64,000 nt of DNA from an uncultured Clostridia bacterium (lineage in GTDB: Bacteria > Bacillota > Clostridia > TANB77 > CAG-508): contig CAKPKE010000001.1 of assembly GCA_934167095.1 (NCBI GenBank), positions 62,001 to 126,000 on the forward strand, read 5' to 3'. Both the position numbers and the translations under genes were made by a program. Each line of letters begins with the position of its first letter. Position 1 is the first letter of the stretch. The notes under the pieces were generated by a model. The model made no database searches. It saw nothing but the letters and a program-made list of their open reading frames with translations, and was not told where the DNA came from. Of the stretch, positions 57,118-64,000 are shown piece by piece.

Positions 57118-58323
57118 TTACTGCCTTTCCCTATTATCTAATGTATTTTCTTGCCTGTTTTTTCTGATATTTTCTATCATTTCTAAGTCATTGTTGCTAA
57201 GTTTACCTACTATATTTGTTGTATCATGTAAATGCTCATCTATCATTTTTTCTCTTTGAGAAATCATTTTGCCTTTATTAATTCTTAAATTTTTAGGCCT
57301 GTTTAACTCGTCAATTATTGGAGCAAAAATATTTTCACTTACCATTCTTTCAAACATTAGCGGATTTTCTTCTATTGAAATGTTTGCATAATTCTTTGCT
57401 TTTGAAACATTTCCTTTTATCATTGAAATTCTTGCTATATAGTAATATGCTTCAGCTTCAATTTCTTCTATGTCAATACATTTCATAAATTCATTTTCTG
57501 CATTATCTATTTCACCTGCAATTAGTTCTATTTGTCCAATTGAAAATCTTGCATGATATAAATTAGAATTTATATTTGCAGCTTTTTTATAATAATCCTT
57601 TGCTCTGTTAAAATCATTTAGCATTGTAAAAGACATACCTATATAATAATTTAGTTCATAACTTTCAGGTTTATATTTTAATGCTGACATATAAACCATT
57701 GTTGCTTCTTTATATGATTCTGTATTGTAATAGATATTTCCAAGTAAAATACTTGCATCATAATACTCCGGCTTTTTCTTTAATAAGTTAGAAAGTATAT
57801 CTATTGACCTTTGAGTATTTCCCATTTTGTTATTTATTTCACCAGTTTTAAGAAGCATTTCATAATTATTACTATCCAATTCATACGCATACTCATAATT
57901 TTCAAGTGCTAATTCATATTTTCCTAATTTTTCATACACTTTTGCAAGCATTTCAACAGCATCAACATTTTCTTCATCCTTATCAAGCAAATGCTCTAAA
58001 TATTTTTTTGCATTTTCATATTTTCCTGTTGCAATTAAAAATTTAGCCATCCAAGAATATATTAAATCAAATAAGTCAATGGCATTTTTATTTTCTACAT
58101 AAATAATTATAATTGGAACTACAACTGAAAGTAAGTACATTATAACTTTTATAATAATTCCAAAACTTCTTCCTGCTATTAGTTCAAAAAAATTAATTGC
58201 TATTCCTATAAATTGTAATACTAATGCATACACATAACTTGTGTCATTTTTTCTTATCAATCTAAAGAACATTATTATAAATAGAGAAAAAGCTAAAATA
58301 TTAAATATTATTTTTTCTATCAT
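57118..58323 (-). CDS. Membrane-anchored TPR protein
   Basis: 401 residues. Three hydrophobic segments in the first 80 residues (IIFNILAFSLFIIMFFRLI; ALVLQFIGIAINFFELIA; VIMYLLSVVVPIIIIYV), then seven or eight TPRs (AVEMLAKVYEKLGKYELALENYEYAYELDSNN and following) and a polar tail. It resembles cell-wall assembly TPR scaffolds, but the partner is unknown. Between ppa and dpaA on the same strand. Confidence 0.85.
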   Translation of the reverse strand: MIEKIIFNILAFSLFIIMFFRLIRKNDTSYVYALVLQFIGIAINFFELIAGRSFGIIIKVIMYLLSVVVPIIIIYVENKNAIDLFDLIYSWMAKFLIATGKYENAKKYLEHLLDKDEENVDAVEMLAKVYEKLGKYELALENYEYAYELDSNNYEMLLKTGEINNKMGNTQRSIDILSNLLKKKPEYYDASILLGNIYYNTESYKEATMVYMSALKYKPESYELNYYIGMSFTMLNDFNRAKDYYKKAANINSNLYHARFSIGQIELIAGEIDNAENEFMKCIDIEEIEAEAYYYIARISMIKGNVSKAKNYANISIEENPLMFERMVSENIFAPIIDELNRPKNLRINKGKMISQREKMIDEHLHDTTNIVGKLSNNDLEMIENIRKNRQENTLDNRERQ

Positions 58324-58349
58324 ATAAATATTCTCCTATTTTTATAGCT

Positions 58350-58883
58350 TTATTTATTTTCAAATTTTTCTCTATAGTTTTCCATACATCTTTCGATTAT
58401 TTTTTTTGCCTCTTCGCAATTTAACATTTCATCTACTGTTGTTTTCTTTCCTTCTAATTGCTTGTACACTTCAAAGAAATGCATTATTTCAGCACTTACA
58501 TGTTCTGGTAATTCAGAAATATCTTTATAACAGTTCATAAAAGGATCATTTTTAGATATTGCTATTATCTTTTCGTCTCTTTCGTTGCTATCAGTCATTA
58601 TCATTACACCAATGGGATAACAATCAACTAATGTTAATGGATAGAACTCTTCTTGACTAAGAACTAACACATCCAGTGGATCATGGTCATCTGCATAAGT
58701 TTTTGGAATAAATCCATAATTTGCAGGATAGTGTGTTGCTGTGTATAAGATTCTATCAAGTCTTAACATTCCTGTTTCTTTGTCTAATTCATATTTATTT
58801 TTGCAGTTTTTTGGAATTTCTATAACTGCTGTGAAATTATCTTTGGTAATTCTTTCTTGTGATATATCGTGCCAAATATTCAT
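58350..58883 (-). CDS. ppa: Inorganic pyrophosphatase, family I
   Basis: 177 residues. VIEIPKNCKNKYELDKETGMLRLDRILY, YPANYGFIPKTYADDHDPLDVLVLSQ (DxDPxD metal site). It pulls biosynthetic reactions by removing PPi. Most Firmicutes use family II enzymes; this is the soluble family I form. Confidence 0.93.
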   Translation of the reverse strand: MNIWHDISQERITKDNFTAVIEIPKNCKNKYELDKETGMLRLDRILYTATHYPANYGFIPKTYADDHDPLDVLVLSQEEFYPLTLVDCYPIGVMIMTDSNERDEKIIAISKNDPFMNCYKDISELPEHVSAEIMHFFEVYKQLEGKKTTVDEMLNCEEAKKIIERCMENYREKFENK

Positions 58884-59007
58884 TTTTTATCCTTCTATAA
58901 TAAAATTTAGGTTTTAATATGGATTTCCTATAACCATAACTATTGTTTGGCTATAATTCTAAGCTATTTTCGTAAAAAAGTCTAGTATTTTTTGAAAAAT
59001 TCGCATT

Positions 59008-59050
59008 AAAAATAGCACTTGACCAATATTTTTTTATTGTTCAAATGCTC
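59008..59050 (-). terminator. Terminator of the small HTH operon
   Basis: GCACTTGACCAATA (59015-59028) opposite TATTGTTCAAATGC (59035-59048), two mismatches, then TATTTTTA on the minus strand. Confidence 0.65.
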
Positions 59051-59057
59051 AAAGCTA

Positions 59058-59249
59058 TTACCTCTGCTTTTTTCTAATCAGCTTTCTACAAATTTTGTTA
59101 AATTTGCCACCATAGATATATTCTATAGTTTTACTAGATAACAACTTTTTTTCAACAGCATAATTATTCCATATTTTTTCAGATGGAATCTTATTGTTTT
59201 TTCTTAAATATTCTTTTAATTCATGTAAGCTTTGGGCATAGATATCCAT
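59058..59249 (-). CDS. Hypothetical 63-residue protein beside an HTH regulator
   Basis: Basic helical protein (SLHELKEYLRKNNKIPSEKIWNNYAVEKKLLSSKTIEYIYGGKFNKICRKLIRKKQR). It starts three bases after the stop of the HTH gene, so the two are coupled. It looks like a small DNA-binding or adaptor protein (repeat of Y-L-K-N and K-F-x-K patterns seen in SrfA-like homeodomain fragments), but no family is assigned. Confidence 0.65.
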   Translation of the reverse strand: MDIYAQSLHELKEYLRKNNKIPSEKIWNNYAVEKKLLSSKTIEYIYGGKFNKICRKLIRKKQR

Positions 59250-59252
59250 ACA

Positions 59253-59465
59253 TTACCATTGCACTTTATATAGTTGTGTAACATCTACATCTAATGCCTT
59301 TGCTATTTTTACCATAACTAGTAAACTTGGGGATTTAAAATTTTTTTCAATATCGCTTAAGTGTGCTGCTGATACTCCACTCTTCTTTGACAATTTTGTA
59401 ATTGTCATCCCTCTTTTTTCTCTTTCTTCTTTAATTAACATTTCTATATGCATAATCTTCACCAA
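59253..59465 (-). CDS. XRE-family small transcription regulator
   Basis: 70 residues forming one Cro/CI helix-turn-helix: LIKEEREKRGMTITKLSKKSGVSAAHLSDIEKNFKSPSLLVMVKIAKALDVDVTQLYKV. No effector domain. Similar small regulators act in sporulation or phage control. Tandem Spo0A-box-like motifs lie ~190 bases upstream. Possible start codons are ATG 59465 or the Met at residue 5. Confidence 0.88.
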   Translation of the reverse strand: MVKIMHIEMLIKEEREKRGMTITKLSKKSGVSAAHLSDIEKNFKSPSLLVMVKIAKALDVDVTQLYKVQW

Positions 59466-59657
59466 TAATTTCTCTATCTTATAAATTTCTTTAGTTATTT
59501 AAACACATATATTCTTCGCTATGGCGAATTTTTCTTATGTTTTTACTATTTTTTCCATAATTTTTATAAAATTTTAATTTTTTCTCCATTTATGCATACT
59601 TTTATTATTTCACGATACTATTATAACATGTATTTTTATTAAATATACCCCTAATCG

Positions 59658-59676
59658 TTCGTCAAATTTCGACAAA
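59658..59676 (-). promoter_or_regulatory. Tandem Spo0A-box-like motif upstream of the HTH operon
   Basis: Minus strand TTTGTCGAA then TTTGACGAA, with a one-base gap giving the 10-bp period expected for tandem 0A boxes. The first is a perfect match to the consensus. It lies ~30 bases upstream of the extended -10. Confidence 0.5.
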
Positions 59677-59809
59677 AGTGTTATGCACCCCATTTTTAAC
59701 ACAATATTTTAAAGTTATTATAATTTTATAAAAATTTCAAATAAAAATACTATTTATATTAAAGAAGATTTCTGGTTTTAAATTTTTTAAATTTTTTTAT
59801 AAAATATAC

Positions 59810-59839
59810 TTGACAATTTATACTTTTATGTAGTACAAT
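59810..59839 (+). promoter_or_regulatory. Promoter of tRNA-Leu
   Basis: TTGACA (59810-59815), 18-base spacer, TACAAT (59834-59839). Confidence 0.75.
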
Positions 59840-59861
59840 AATTTTTGTCAACCAGAGAAAT

Positions 59862-59949
59862 GCAGATGTGGCGGAACTGGTAGACGCACAGGACTTAAAA
59901 TCCTGCGGTTGAATAAACCGTGCCGGTTCGATTCCGGCCATCTGCACCA
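59862..59949 (+). tRNA. tRNA-Leu (UAA anticodon)
   Basis: 88 bases with long variable arm and encoded CCA. Anticodon loop CTTAAAA gives TAA. T arm CCGG-TTCGATT-CCGG. Acceptor GCAGATG/CATCTGC is perfect. Confidence 0.97.
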
Positions 59950-59952
59950 TTA

Positions 59953-59991
59953 GAACCTCAAGTAGTTCGTAAGATATACTTGAGGTTTTAA
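59953..59991 (+). terminator. Terminator of tRNA-Leu
   Basis: AACCTCAAGTA (59954-59964) pairs with TACTTGAGGTT (59977-59987), followed by TTTAATTT. Confidence 0.85.
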
Positions 59992-60084
59992 TTTATGGAA
60001 AAAACTGATTTTCCTAACATTTTTCCTAACACTTTTTTACTTTTCTGTGTAAAACAGGAAAGTATTGGGAAATATATTCTTTCG

Positions 60085-60124
60085 AGCAAATATCTAAACC
60101 GCAATAGATATTTGTTCTTTTTTA
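60085..60124 (+). terminator. Orphan terminator without a gene in front
   Basis: AGCAAATATCTA pairs with TAGATATTTGTT, then CTTTTTTATT. Nothing between tRNA-Leu and this hairpin codes for a protein. The segment before it has a direct repeat TTTTCCTAACA (60011-60021 and 60023-60034), probably scar sequence of a lost element. Confidence 0.6.
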
Positions 60125-60133
60125 TTATCAAAT

Positions 60134-60162
60134 TTGTATTTCATGTAAAATTATGTTATAAT
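60134..60162 (+). promoter_or_regulatory. Promoter of the 70-residue orphan gene
   Basis: TTGTAT (60134-60139), 17-base spacer, TATAAT (60157-60162), with TATG before the -10. Confidence 0.65.
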
Positions 60163-60173
60163 ACTACTATGTA

Positions 60174-60194
60174 GTGTACTTATTTTAAGTACAC
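60174..60194 (+). promoter_or_regulatory. Perfect palindrome at the transcription start, probable operator
   Basis: GTGTACTTA (60174-60182), TTT, TAAGTACAC (60186-60194). It covers the expected start region of the promoter at 60134-60162, a typical repressor site. Confidence 0.6.
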
Positions 60195-60231
60195 AATATA
60201 TAAATAGCCTAAAAAAGCAGGAGGATATATT

Positions 60232-60444
60232 ATGACTCTCTACACGAACATCGTCACTAGCGAAAAGCCCACCACTGCAAGAGAAGTTCGAGCCTGTTTT
60301 CGTGGCGACGAGCGGATTAAAGGTAAACGGTTAAAGTCCTTTACGGTAGAGCTTGATACTCTTGAAACCAGCACGGATCCTTATACCAGTTACCACAACA
60401 TCGGCGCAAATCACTACGATGTCATAGCCGAATTCAGCGATTAA
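60232..60444 (+). CDS. 70-residue GC-balanced orphan protein
   Basis: MTLYTNIVTSEKPTTAREVR...SYHNIGANHYDVIAEFSD. Codons favour G/C at third positions (ACG AAC ATC GTC, CGT GGC GAC GAG CGG), unlike the flanking AT-rich genes, which suggests recent transfer. It has its own promoter, palindromic operator, AGGAGG site and terminator. The family is not recognised; the fold looks β-rich and soluble. Confidence 0.75.
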   Translation: MTLYTNIVTSEKPTTAREVRACFRGDERIKGKRLKSFTVELDTLETSTDPYTSYHNIGANHYDVIAEFSD

Positions 60445-60492
60445 CCCTATCTGCCTAAAAAAGTTCCTTTCATTCGGGAGCTATCAGAGGCT

Positions 60493-60530
60493 AATGTAAG
60501 TTTCTCTCATTTGGAAACTTACATTTTTTT
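60493..60530 (+). terminator. Terminator of the 70-residue orphan gene
   Basis: AATGTAAGTTTC (60493-60504) pairs with GGAAACTTACATT (60513-60525), then a T run. Confidence 0.88.
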
Positions 60531-60556
60531 ATATTATTTACTTTATTATGTAAATA

Positions 60557-60565
60557 TGTTATAAT
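60557..60565 (+). promoter_or_regulatory. Extended -10 of the 244-residue orphan gene
   Basis: TGTTATAAT, same TATGTTATAATA context as the previous orphan gene promoter. Confidence 0.55.
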
Positions 60566-60585
60566 ATATATATTAATTTGCTAAT

Positions 60586-60603
60586 TAACCATTTACATGG
60601 TTA
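60586..60603 (+). promoter_or_regulatory. Palindrome between promoter and start, probable operator
   Basis: TAACCAT (60586-60592), TTAC, ATGGTTA (60597-60603). Placed like the palindrome of the previous gene, though with a different sequence. Confidence 0.5.
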
Positions 60604-60632
60604 GTTAAATATATTTTTAGGAGGCCATATTT

Positions 60633-61367
60633 ATGGCTAAGGTTACTACTGATTTTTTGGCAAAGGAGGCTCTCCGGGTTTATAATAATTCAATATTTTT
60701 TGACCCGAAGAGCTCTACCCAAGGCAACCTTTCCATTTTGAAAACTTCGCTAGAGTTTCCTGGATGCTATTCAGTAAATTCTTTAACGATTGGCATTGTT
60801 TTGGATGATGGAAAATTCTTCGCAGCACCGTACACCAGCCATTTGGAGCATTTACTTAAAGATGCTGGCTTTAAAAAGGCTAGCTTCAATGTTCCTTTTA
60901 GCCAAGGTGAGTATCCCTTATTGCAAAAGGAAAAATGGGATAACCTTCGTGCAAAAGCTCATGAAAGCTATGTTGAAGAATTAGCTGCTAATAGCATGGC
61001 TTATTGCGATAAGCATGGTATCGGAAGCATCAGTGATGATGTTCTTAGCAACTGCTTTGAAATGCCGGAAGAAGGCGTTTATGTGAAGCATACTTGCTTT
61101 GAAACTCGCTACTATCCCCTCATCATCAGCAGCCCAGTTTTTAGCTATAAAGCCATGACAAAACTTGGGCACTTTGGCAAAAGCAATGGTAAGGTAGTTT
61201 TTGTCTACCGCAACGGCAAAACTTATGTGGCCAAAGGATACAAGATTATTGACATCTTGACTTCTGCAGGTTACACCGACACTCACGAATTTGTTCCGTT
61301 TTCCAACAACGAACACATTCTGGATCCGGAGTATGCCAAGCGTTGGGCATCAATCAAAAAATTTTAA
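60633..61367 (+). CDS. 244-residue GC-balanced orphan protein
   Basis: MAKVTTDFLAKEALRVYNNSIFFD. Two similar segments are visible: TIGIVLDDGKFFAAPYTSHLEHLLKDAGFKKASFNVPFSQGEYPLLQKEKWDNL and VVFVYRNGKTYVAKGYKIIDILTSAGYTDTHEFVPFSNNEHILDPEYAKRWASI, i.e. an internal duplication of a ~55-residue unit (strand-DG/NGK-strand, helix, G-F/Y, VPFS, helix with W). Signal peptide and membrane segments are absent. Function unknown. Codon use is GC-balanced. AGGAGG site, own promoter and long-stem terminator. Confidence 0.75.
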   Translation: MAKVTTDFLAKEALRVYNNSIFFDPKSSTQGNLSILKTSLEFPGCYSVNSLTIGIVLDDGKFFAAPYTSHLEHLLKDAGFKKASFNVPFSQGEYPLLQKEKWDNLRAKAHESYVEELAANSMAYCDKHGIGSISDDVLSNCFEMPEEGVYVKHTCFETRYYPLIISSPVFSYKAMTKLGHFGKSNGKVVFVYRNGKTYVAKGYKIIDILTSAGYTDTHEFVPFSNNEHILDPEYAKRWASIKKF

Positions 61368-61402
61368 GTAACACCTTTCTAAAGTAAATTTTACTTGCTT
61401 TA

Positions 61403-61476
61403 GGGCAAAAGAGTCAGCTTTGACACGACTTCTAAAAAAGTAGTCTGCTTCGGCTGGCTCTTTTGCCGTATTTATT
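61403..61476 (+). terminator. Long-stem terminator of the 244-residue orphan gene
   Basis: GGCAAAAGAG (61404-61413) pairs with CTCTTTTGCC (61458-61467), stem prolonged by CAGC/GCTG, then GTATTTATT. Confidence 0.8.
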
Positions 61477-61565
61477 ATTTTAAAATTTTTTGTATATTTT
61501 TTTGATTTTTGAAAATACTACTATAAAAATCTATATATAGCTTTTTATTTTTTGGGAGGACTATC

Positions 61566-61763
61566 ATGAAAGTTTTATACTATATTGCACTTACACTTGT
61601 TATAATTGGTGCAATCAATTGGCTTCTTATAGGATTATTTAGTTTTGACTTAGTTGCAACAATATTTGGTAGCATGTCTATTTTTGCCAGAATTATTTAT
61701 TCCATAGTTGGTGTCTGTGGACTTATTTGTATTGGTCTATATCCAAAAGTAAATGAGTACTAA
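61566..61763 (+). CDS. DUF378 membrane protein
   Basis: 65 residues: MKVLYYIALTLVIIGAINWLLIGLFSFDLVATIFG...IIYSIVGVCGLICI. The IGAINWLLIG start and VGxxGL second helix define DUF378, two-helix membrane proteins of unknown function. GGGAGG site. Stops three bases from the converging rusA-like gene. Confidence 0.9.
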   Translation: MKVLYYIALTLVIIGAINWLLIGLFSFDLVATIFGSMSIFARIIYSIVGVCGLICIGLYPKVNEY

Positions 61764-61776
61764 TTTTAGTACTCAT
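61753..61776. terminator. Palindrome formed by the ends of two converging genes
   Basis: ATGAGTACTA (61753-61762), ATTT, TAGTACTCAT (61767-61776). Both genes end in codons GAG TAC TAA (Glu-Tyr-stop) inside the palindrome, so one hairpin can serve both strands. Confidence 0.6.
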
Positions 61777-62179
61777 CTACCTCTATTTCTATTTTTTCTT
61801 CATCTTCTGAATATCTTTTTTCTATAAATAAAGAACTTACTTGGTTATCATCTTTAAAAGCAACCTTATTTAATGCATCTAAAACAACTTTTCCTATATT
61901 ATCTGCATCAGGCTTTTTAGTTGGACTTATTTCATTTTCAATCATTTTTTCTCTATCCTTTTTACTTGTACTTTTGGGAATTTTAAAATATGCTATAACA
62001 CTTATTTTTACTCTTCCTTCAAAAGCAATAGCTCCTGGATGATTTATATAAAAATATTGTATTATCAAATTTTCGTAATCTTTTGTTTTATTTGGTGTAT
62101 ATACTGTTAATGTATATGTATTCACCCTTGGTCTTTCTTTTCCAACGATTGTTCCTGGAACTTCAAATTTATATGTCAT
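61766..62179 (-). CDS. RusA family Holliday junction resolvase
   Basis: 137 residues. VPGTIVGKERPRVN and the acidic core KPDADNIGKVVLDALNKVAFKDDNQV, with the three conserved Asp of RusA. Usually phage-derived, but many Clostridia keep a chromosomal copy. Starts inside the end of the upstream membrane gene (11-base overlap). Confidence 0.9.
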   Translation of the reverse strand: MTYKFEVPGTIVGKERPRVNTYTLTVYTPNKTKDYENLIIQYFYINHPGAIAFEGRVKISVIAYFKIPKSTSKKDREKMIENEISPTKKPDADNIGKVVLDALNKVAFKDDNQVSSLFIEKRYSEDEEKIEIEVDEY

Positions 62180-62984
62180 TTTTATCTCTTTCTTTACTCT
62201 TTGGAGTAATTTTTTTCTTTGCTGTTTTCTTTACTTTTTCAGCTGTGTCTTCTACTTTTTTAGTTATTTCATCTTTTTGTTCTACTATGTTTCTTTTAAT
62301 TTCTTCTGTCTTTTTGGTTATTTTTGTTTTAATAGCTACAAGTGTTGGATATGCATTTACAAGTCTTCTATGAAGAGCAGATTTGTTGTTTAATATTTCC
62401 TTCACTTTAGATGTCATCTCTTCGGTATTGTCTAAGTCTTTTCCAGCAATCAATTCGGCTTTCTTTACATATCTAATTACAACTGTTGAAACAATATTAT
62501 CTACTATATATATTCCAAAAGTAATTCCAGCTATCCAATTAAGCCATACTTCTGGTATCTGCTCAAGCTTTTCTAATAAAAATGGATTAGAAGCATACAT
62601 TATAAATAAGCCTAATATTCCAAATGGAATAATTGTTCCTAAGCAAATTCTACCATTTAAATTAAATTTTCTTTGGCTATAATCCCACCATCTTGCTTTA
62701 AATATTTTTTCCATAAAAAGGCTTGTTAAATACTCTAATGTCCCACATATTAATATTGCCATTACAAATAACACCCATGGATCAGCTGTATATTTTTGCA
62801 ATAAAACTGTGATTAGTATTGCACCATATCCATATATTGGACAATAAGGACCTATTAAAAATCCTCTATTTATAAATCTTTTATATTGAATCAATTTGCA
62901 TGTAACTTCCATACACCAGCCAATTACTGCATATATCATGAATAATAAAAAATATATTCTTATATCAAAACCTAAAATTTCCAT
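62169..62984 (-). CDS. ABC_trans_CmpB (DUF1113) family membrane protein
   Basis: 271 residues. Five or six membrane helices in residues 1-180 with IGWCMEVTCKLIQYKRFINRGFLIGPYCPIYGYGA, ATLEYLTS-like GTLEYLTSLFMEKIFKARWWDYS and LNGRICLGTIIPFG, the family hallmarks. The C-terminal ~90 residues are a Lys/Glu-rich coiled coil. Annotated as putative ABC transporter permease, but the real role is unknown. Confidence 0.88.
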   Translation of the reverse strand: MEILGFDIRIYFLLFMIYAVIGWCMEVTCKLIQYKRFINRGFLIGPYCPIYGYGAILITVLLQKYTADPWVLFVMAILICGTLEYLTSLFMEKIFKARWWDYSQRKFNLNGRICLGTIIPFGILGLFIMYASNPFLLEKLEQIPEVWLNWIAGITFGIYIVDNIVSTVVIRYVKKAELIAGKDLDNTEEMTSKVKEILNNKSALHRRLVNAYPTLVAIKTKITKKTEEIKRNIVEQKDEITKKVEDTAEKVKKTAKKKITPKSKERDKNDI

Positions 62985-63060
62985 ATTTCTTCCTTTTAAT
63001 TTTTTAAATAGTTTATCATGATATTATAAAAAAATAAAGAGATTTTTTAAATTTACATTA

Positions 63061-63097
63061 TAAAAAAGGTGGCCGTCACTCGACAGCCACCTTTTAC
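63061..63097 (-). terminator. Terminator of the 190-residue orphan gene
   Basis: AAAAGGTGGC (63064-63073) pairs with GCCACCTTTT (63086-63095), T run on the minus strand. Confidence 0.85.
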
Positions 63098-63104
63098 GCA
63101 GAAT

Positions 63105-63677
63105 TTAGTTTAACGGAAGCTTGATCTTATCCCCATCAGGAAACACAATCAGGCACGAATAGCCTTTGTTTGCGAATGTATCGCAGATGAGCTCTATGGC
63201 TACGCTCTCTTCGGAGAACATCTTGTTTTTTAGCTGCTGTTTCTCCTCCCATTTCTCAAGTTCCGTGAACAGAAACTTTACCTCTCCTGTACTAGAGAAA
63301 ACCTTTGCAGTCCCCTCCAACTTAGCAAACATCGGAACTTCTGTGATGCCCTCGATGCTTTCTGGGTTTTTAAGCTCCCACATCCACCACGAATGAGTGC
63401 CATGTCTTTTGGATTCTTGCGGATAGATTTCTATCGCAAGTTGCTTCCAGAAGCCCAGCTCCTTGAGTACCATGAGTTTGATTGCGTAGTCAGGCTCTAT
63501 ACTTTCGTTTTTACTGTTTCTACACAACAAAGACATAAGGTTTGCCGTCCACCGATTTGCAGAAATAGGCAAAGCCTCTTCTGCACTTTTACTGGTTGAT
63601 ACCATGATTTGCAAATAAGAATTTTCACCAACCCACGAGGTTACAGGTGAATCGTTTTCAACTTTTTGCCATTTCAT
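63105..63677 (-). CDS. 190-residue GC-balanced orphan protein
   Basis: Start ATG at 63677 chosen because AAAGGACGGG lies just before it; the frame is open to 63773 but AT-rich and unlike protein. MKWQKVENDSPVTSWVGENSYLQIMVST...CDTFANKGYSCLIVFPDGDKIKLPLN. Mixed α/β, soluble; Trp-rich middle (THSWWMWELKNPE). Not recognised. Codons are GC-balanced like those at 60232, 60633 and 17692, and it also ends in a strong terminator, so these four look like genes of common foreign origin. Confidence 0.75.
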   Translation of the reverse strand: MKWQKVENDSPVTSWVGENSYLQIMVSTSKSAEEALPISANRWTANLMSLLCRNSKNESIEPDYAIKLMVLKELGFWKQLAIEIYPQESKRHGTHSWWMWELKNPESIEGITEVPMFAKLEGTAKVFSSTGEVKFLFTELEKWEEKQQLKNKMFSEESVAIELICDTFANKGYSCLIVFPDGDKIKLPLN

Positions 63678-63760
63678 AATATCCCGTCCTTTCTGTATTT
63701 TTATAAGGGTATTTGCGTATTTTTTATTATACTTCATTTTTGTTTCAAATTCAATATAAA

Positions 63761-63793
63761 CAAAAAAATACATAGGTTTTTCCTATGTATTTA
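63761..63793 (-). terminator. Terminator of the HU gene
   Basis: AATACATAGG (63767-63776) pairs with CCTATGTATT (63782-63791), run of T on the minus strand. Confidence 0.85.
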
Positions 63794-63824
63794 TATGAAT
63801 TCATATTTTATATATAATTCAAAA

Positions 63825-64000
63825 CTATTTGTTGTTTACTAAATCTTTTAATGCTTTTCCAGCTTTGAATACTGGTGCTTTTGATGCAGGTATTTTGATT
63901 TCTTCCTTAGTTTGTGGATTTCTTCCTTTTCTAGCTGCTCTCTTTCTTACTTCGAAAGAACCAAATCCAACAAGTTGAACTTTTTCATCCTTTTCTAAAG
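63825..64000 (-). CDS. hup: HU-family DNA-binding protein, 5' part outside window
   Basis: C-terminal 57 residues: [55 protein letters not shown]. This is the HU β arm ([16 protein letters not shown], Pro at the tip) and final helix. HU bends DNA and compacts the nucleoid. The beginning of the gene lies beyond the right edge. Confidence 0.95.
   Translation of the reverse strand, partial: LEKDEKVQLVGFGSFEVRKRAARKGRNPQTKEEIKIPASKAPVFKAGKALKDLVNNK

Larger units (their letters stand above)
59466..59861. other. Intergenic region between the HTH operon and tRNA-Leu
   Basis: About 395 AT-rich bases with no gene. It holds an extended -10 (TGTTATAAT on the minus strand, 59620-59628) probably for the HTH operon, the Spo0A-box-like tandem at 59658-59676, and the tRNA-Leu promoter at 59810-59839. 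Confidence 0.6.

Noticed and set aside
59759..59950. Open frame over tRNA-Leu on the minus strand
   Set aside because: It is the well-known false translation of the antisense of a tRNA; the cloverleaf is perfect.

Overview
The window is AT-rich (strong A/T bias at third codon positions) and comes from a spore-forming member of the Clostridia, probably an uncultured host-associated lineage. It encodes SigH, Spo0A and the dipicolinate synthase subunit DpaA, uses AGGAGG-type ribosome binding sites with ATG, TTG and GTG starts, and carries families typical of Firmicutes (DUF4364, ScpB, RqcH, class D-like sortase). Most genes are on the minus strand.

Layout. 1-7.9 kb is mobile DNA. A frameshifted serine recombinase fragment and a small partner gene are followed by a two-gene ABC exporter on the plus strand, then by a Tn4451-like block (MobC-like protein, TnpV, large serine recombinase, and a second copy of the small partner gene) that ends at tRNA-Thr. 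8-17.3 kb is housekeeping: sigH, rqcH, ligA, pgsA, gmk, rpoZ, rsmE. 17.4-20.8 kb is accessory: two genes beheaded at one junction, a pilin-lectin fusion gene and an Rpn-family gene. 21-40.8 kb is housekeeping again (spo0A, a YigZ-family gene, a two-component system with a WG-repeat protein, trmB, a 2,4-diaminopentanoate dehydrogenase-like gene, proS, scpB, an SSB-like gene, metG, sortase). 40.9-43.7 kb holds second copies of the Rpn gene and the pilin-lectin gene in rearranged order. rsmA, a ROK kinase and a probable type I toxin-antitoxin pair follow. 46.2-55.2 kb is a complete type IV pilus locus. 55.4-59.5 kb holds uppP, dpaA, a TPR protein, ppa and a small HTH operon. From tRNA-Leu (59.9 kb) to the HU gene at the right edge there is a mosaic of GC-balanced orphan genes and native genes.

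Main discovery. The two pilin-lectin paralogues (18322-19611 and 42409-43695) end in a formylglycine-generating-enzyme/C-type-lectin fold. Over the last ~45 codons their differences fall mainly at first and second codon positions, nearly all explainable by random replacement of adenines in AAC/AAT-type codons. The segment is gap-free and ends in GFRLSLY. This is the signature of the variable region of a diversity-generating retroelement (DGR). No reverse transcriptase or template repeat is visible in the window, so they would act in trans. The signal peptide and transmembrane stretch of both proteins are almost the same as in the major-type pilin of the local pilus locus. They are therefore best read as hypervariable lectin-tipped pilins exported by that machine. 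Other notable items are a compact type I toxin-antitoxin candidate with convergent sigma-A promoters, tandem Spo0A-box-like motifs at several sites, and a set of GC-balanced orphan genes, two of them preceded by palindromic operators.
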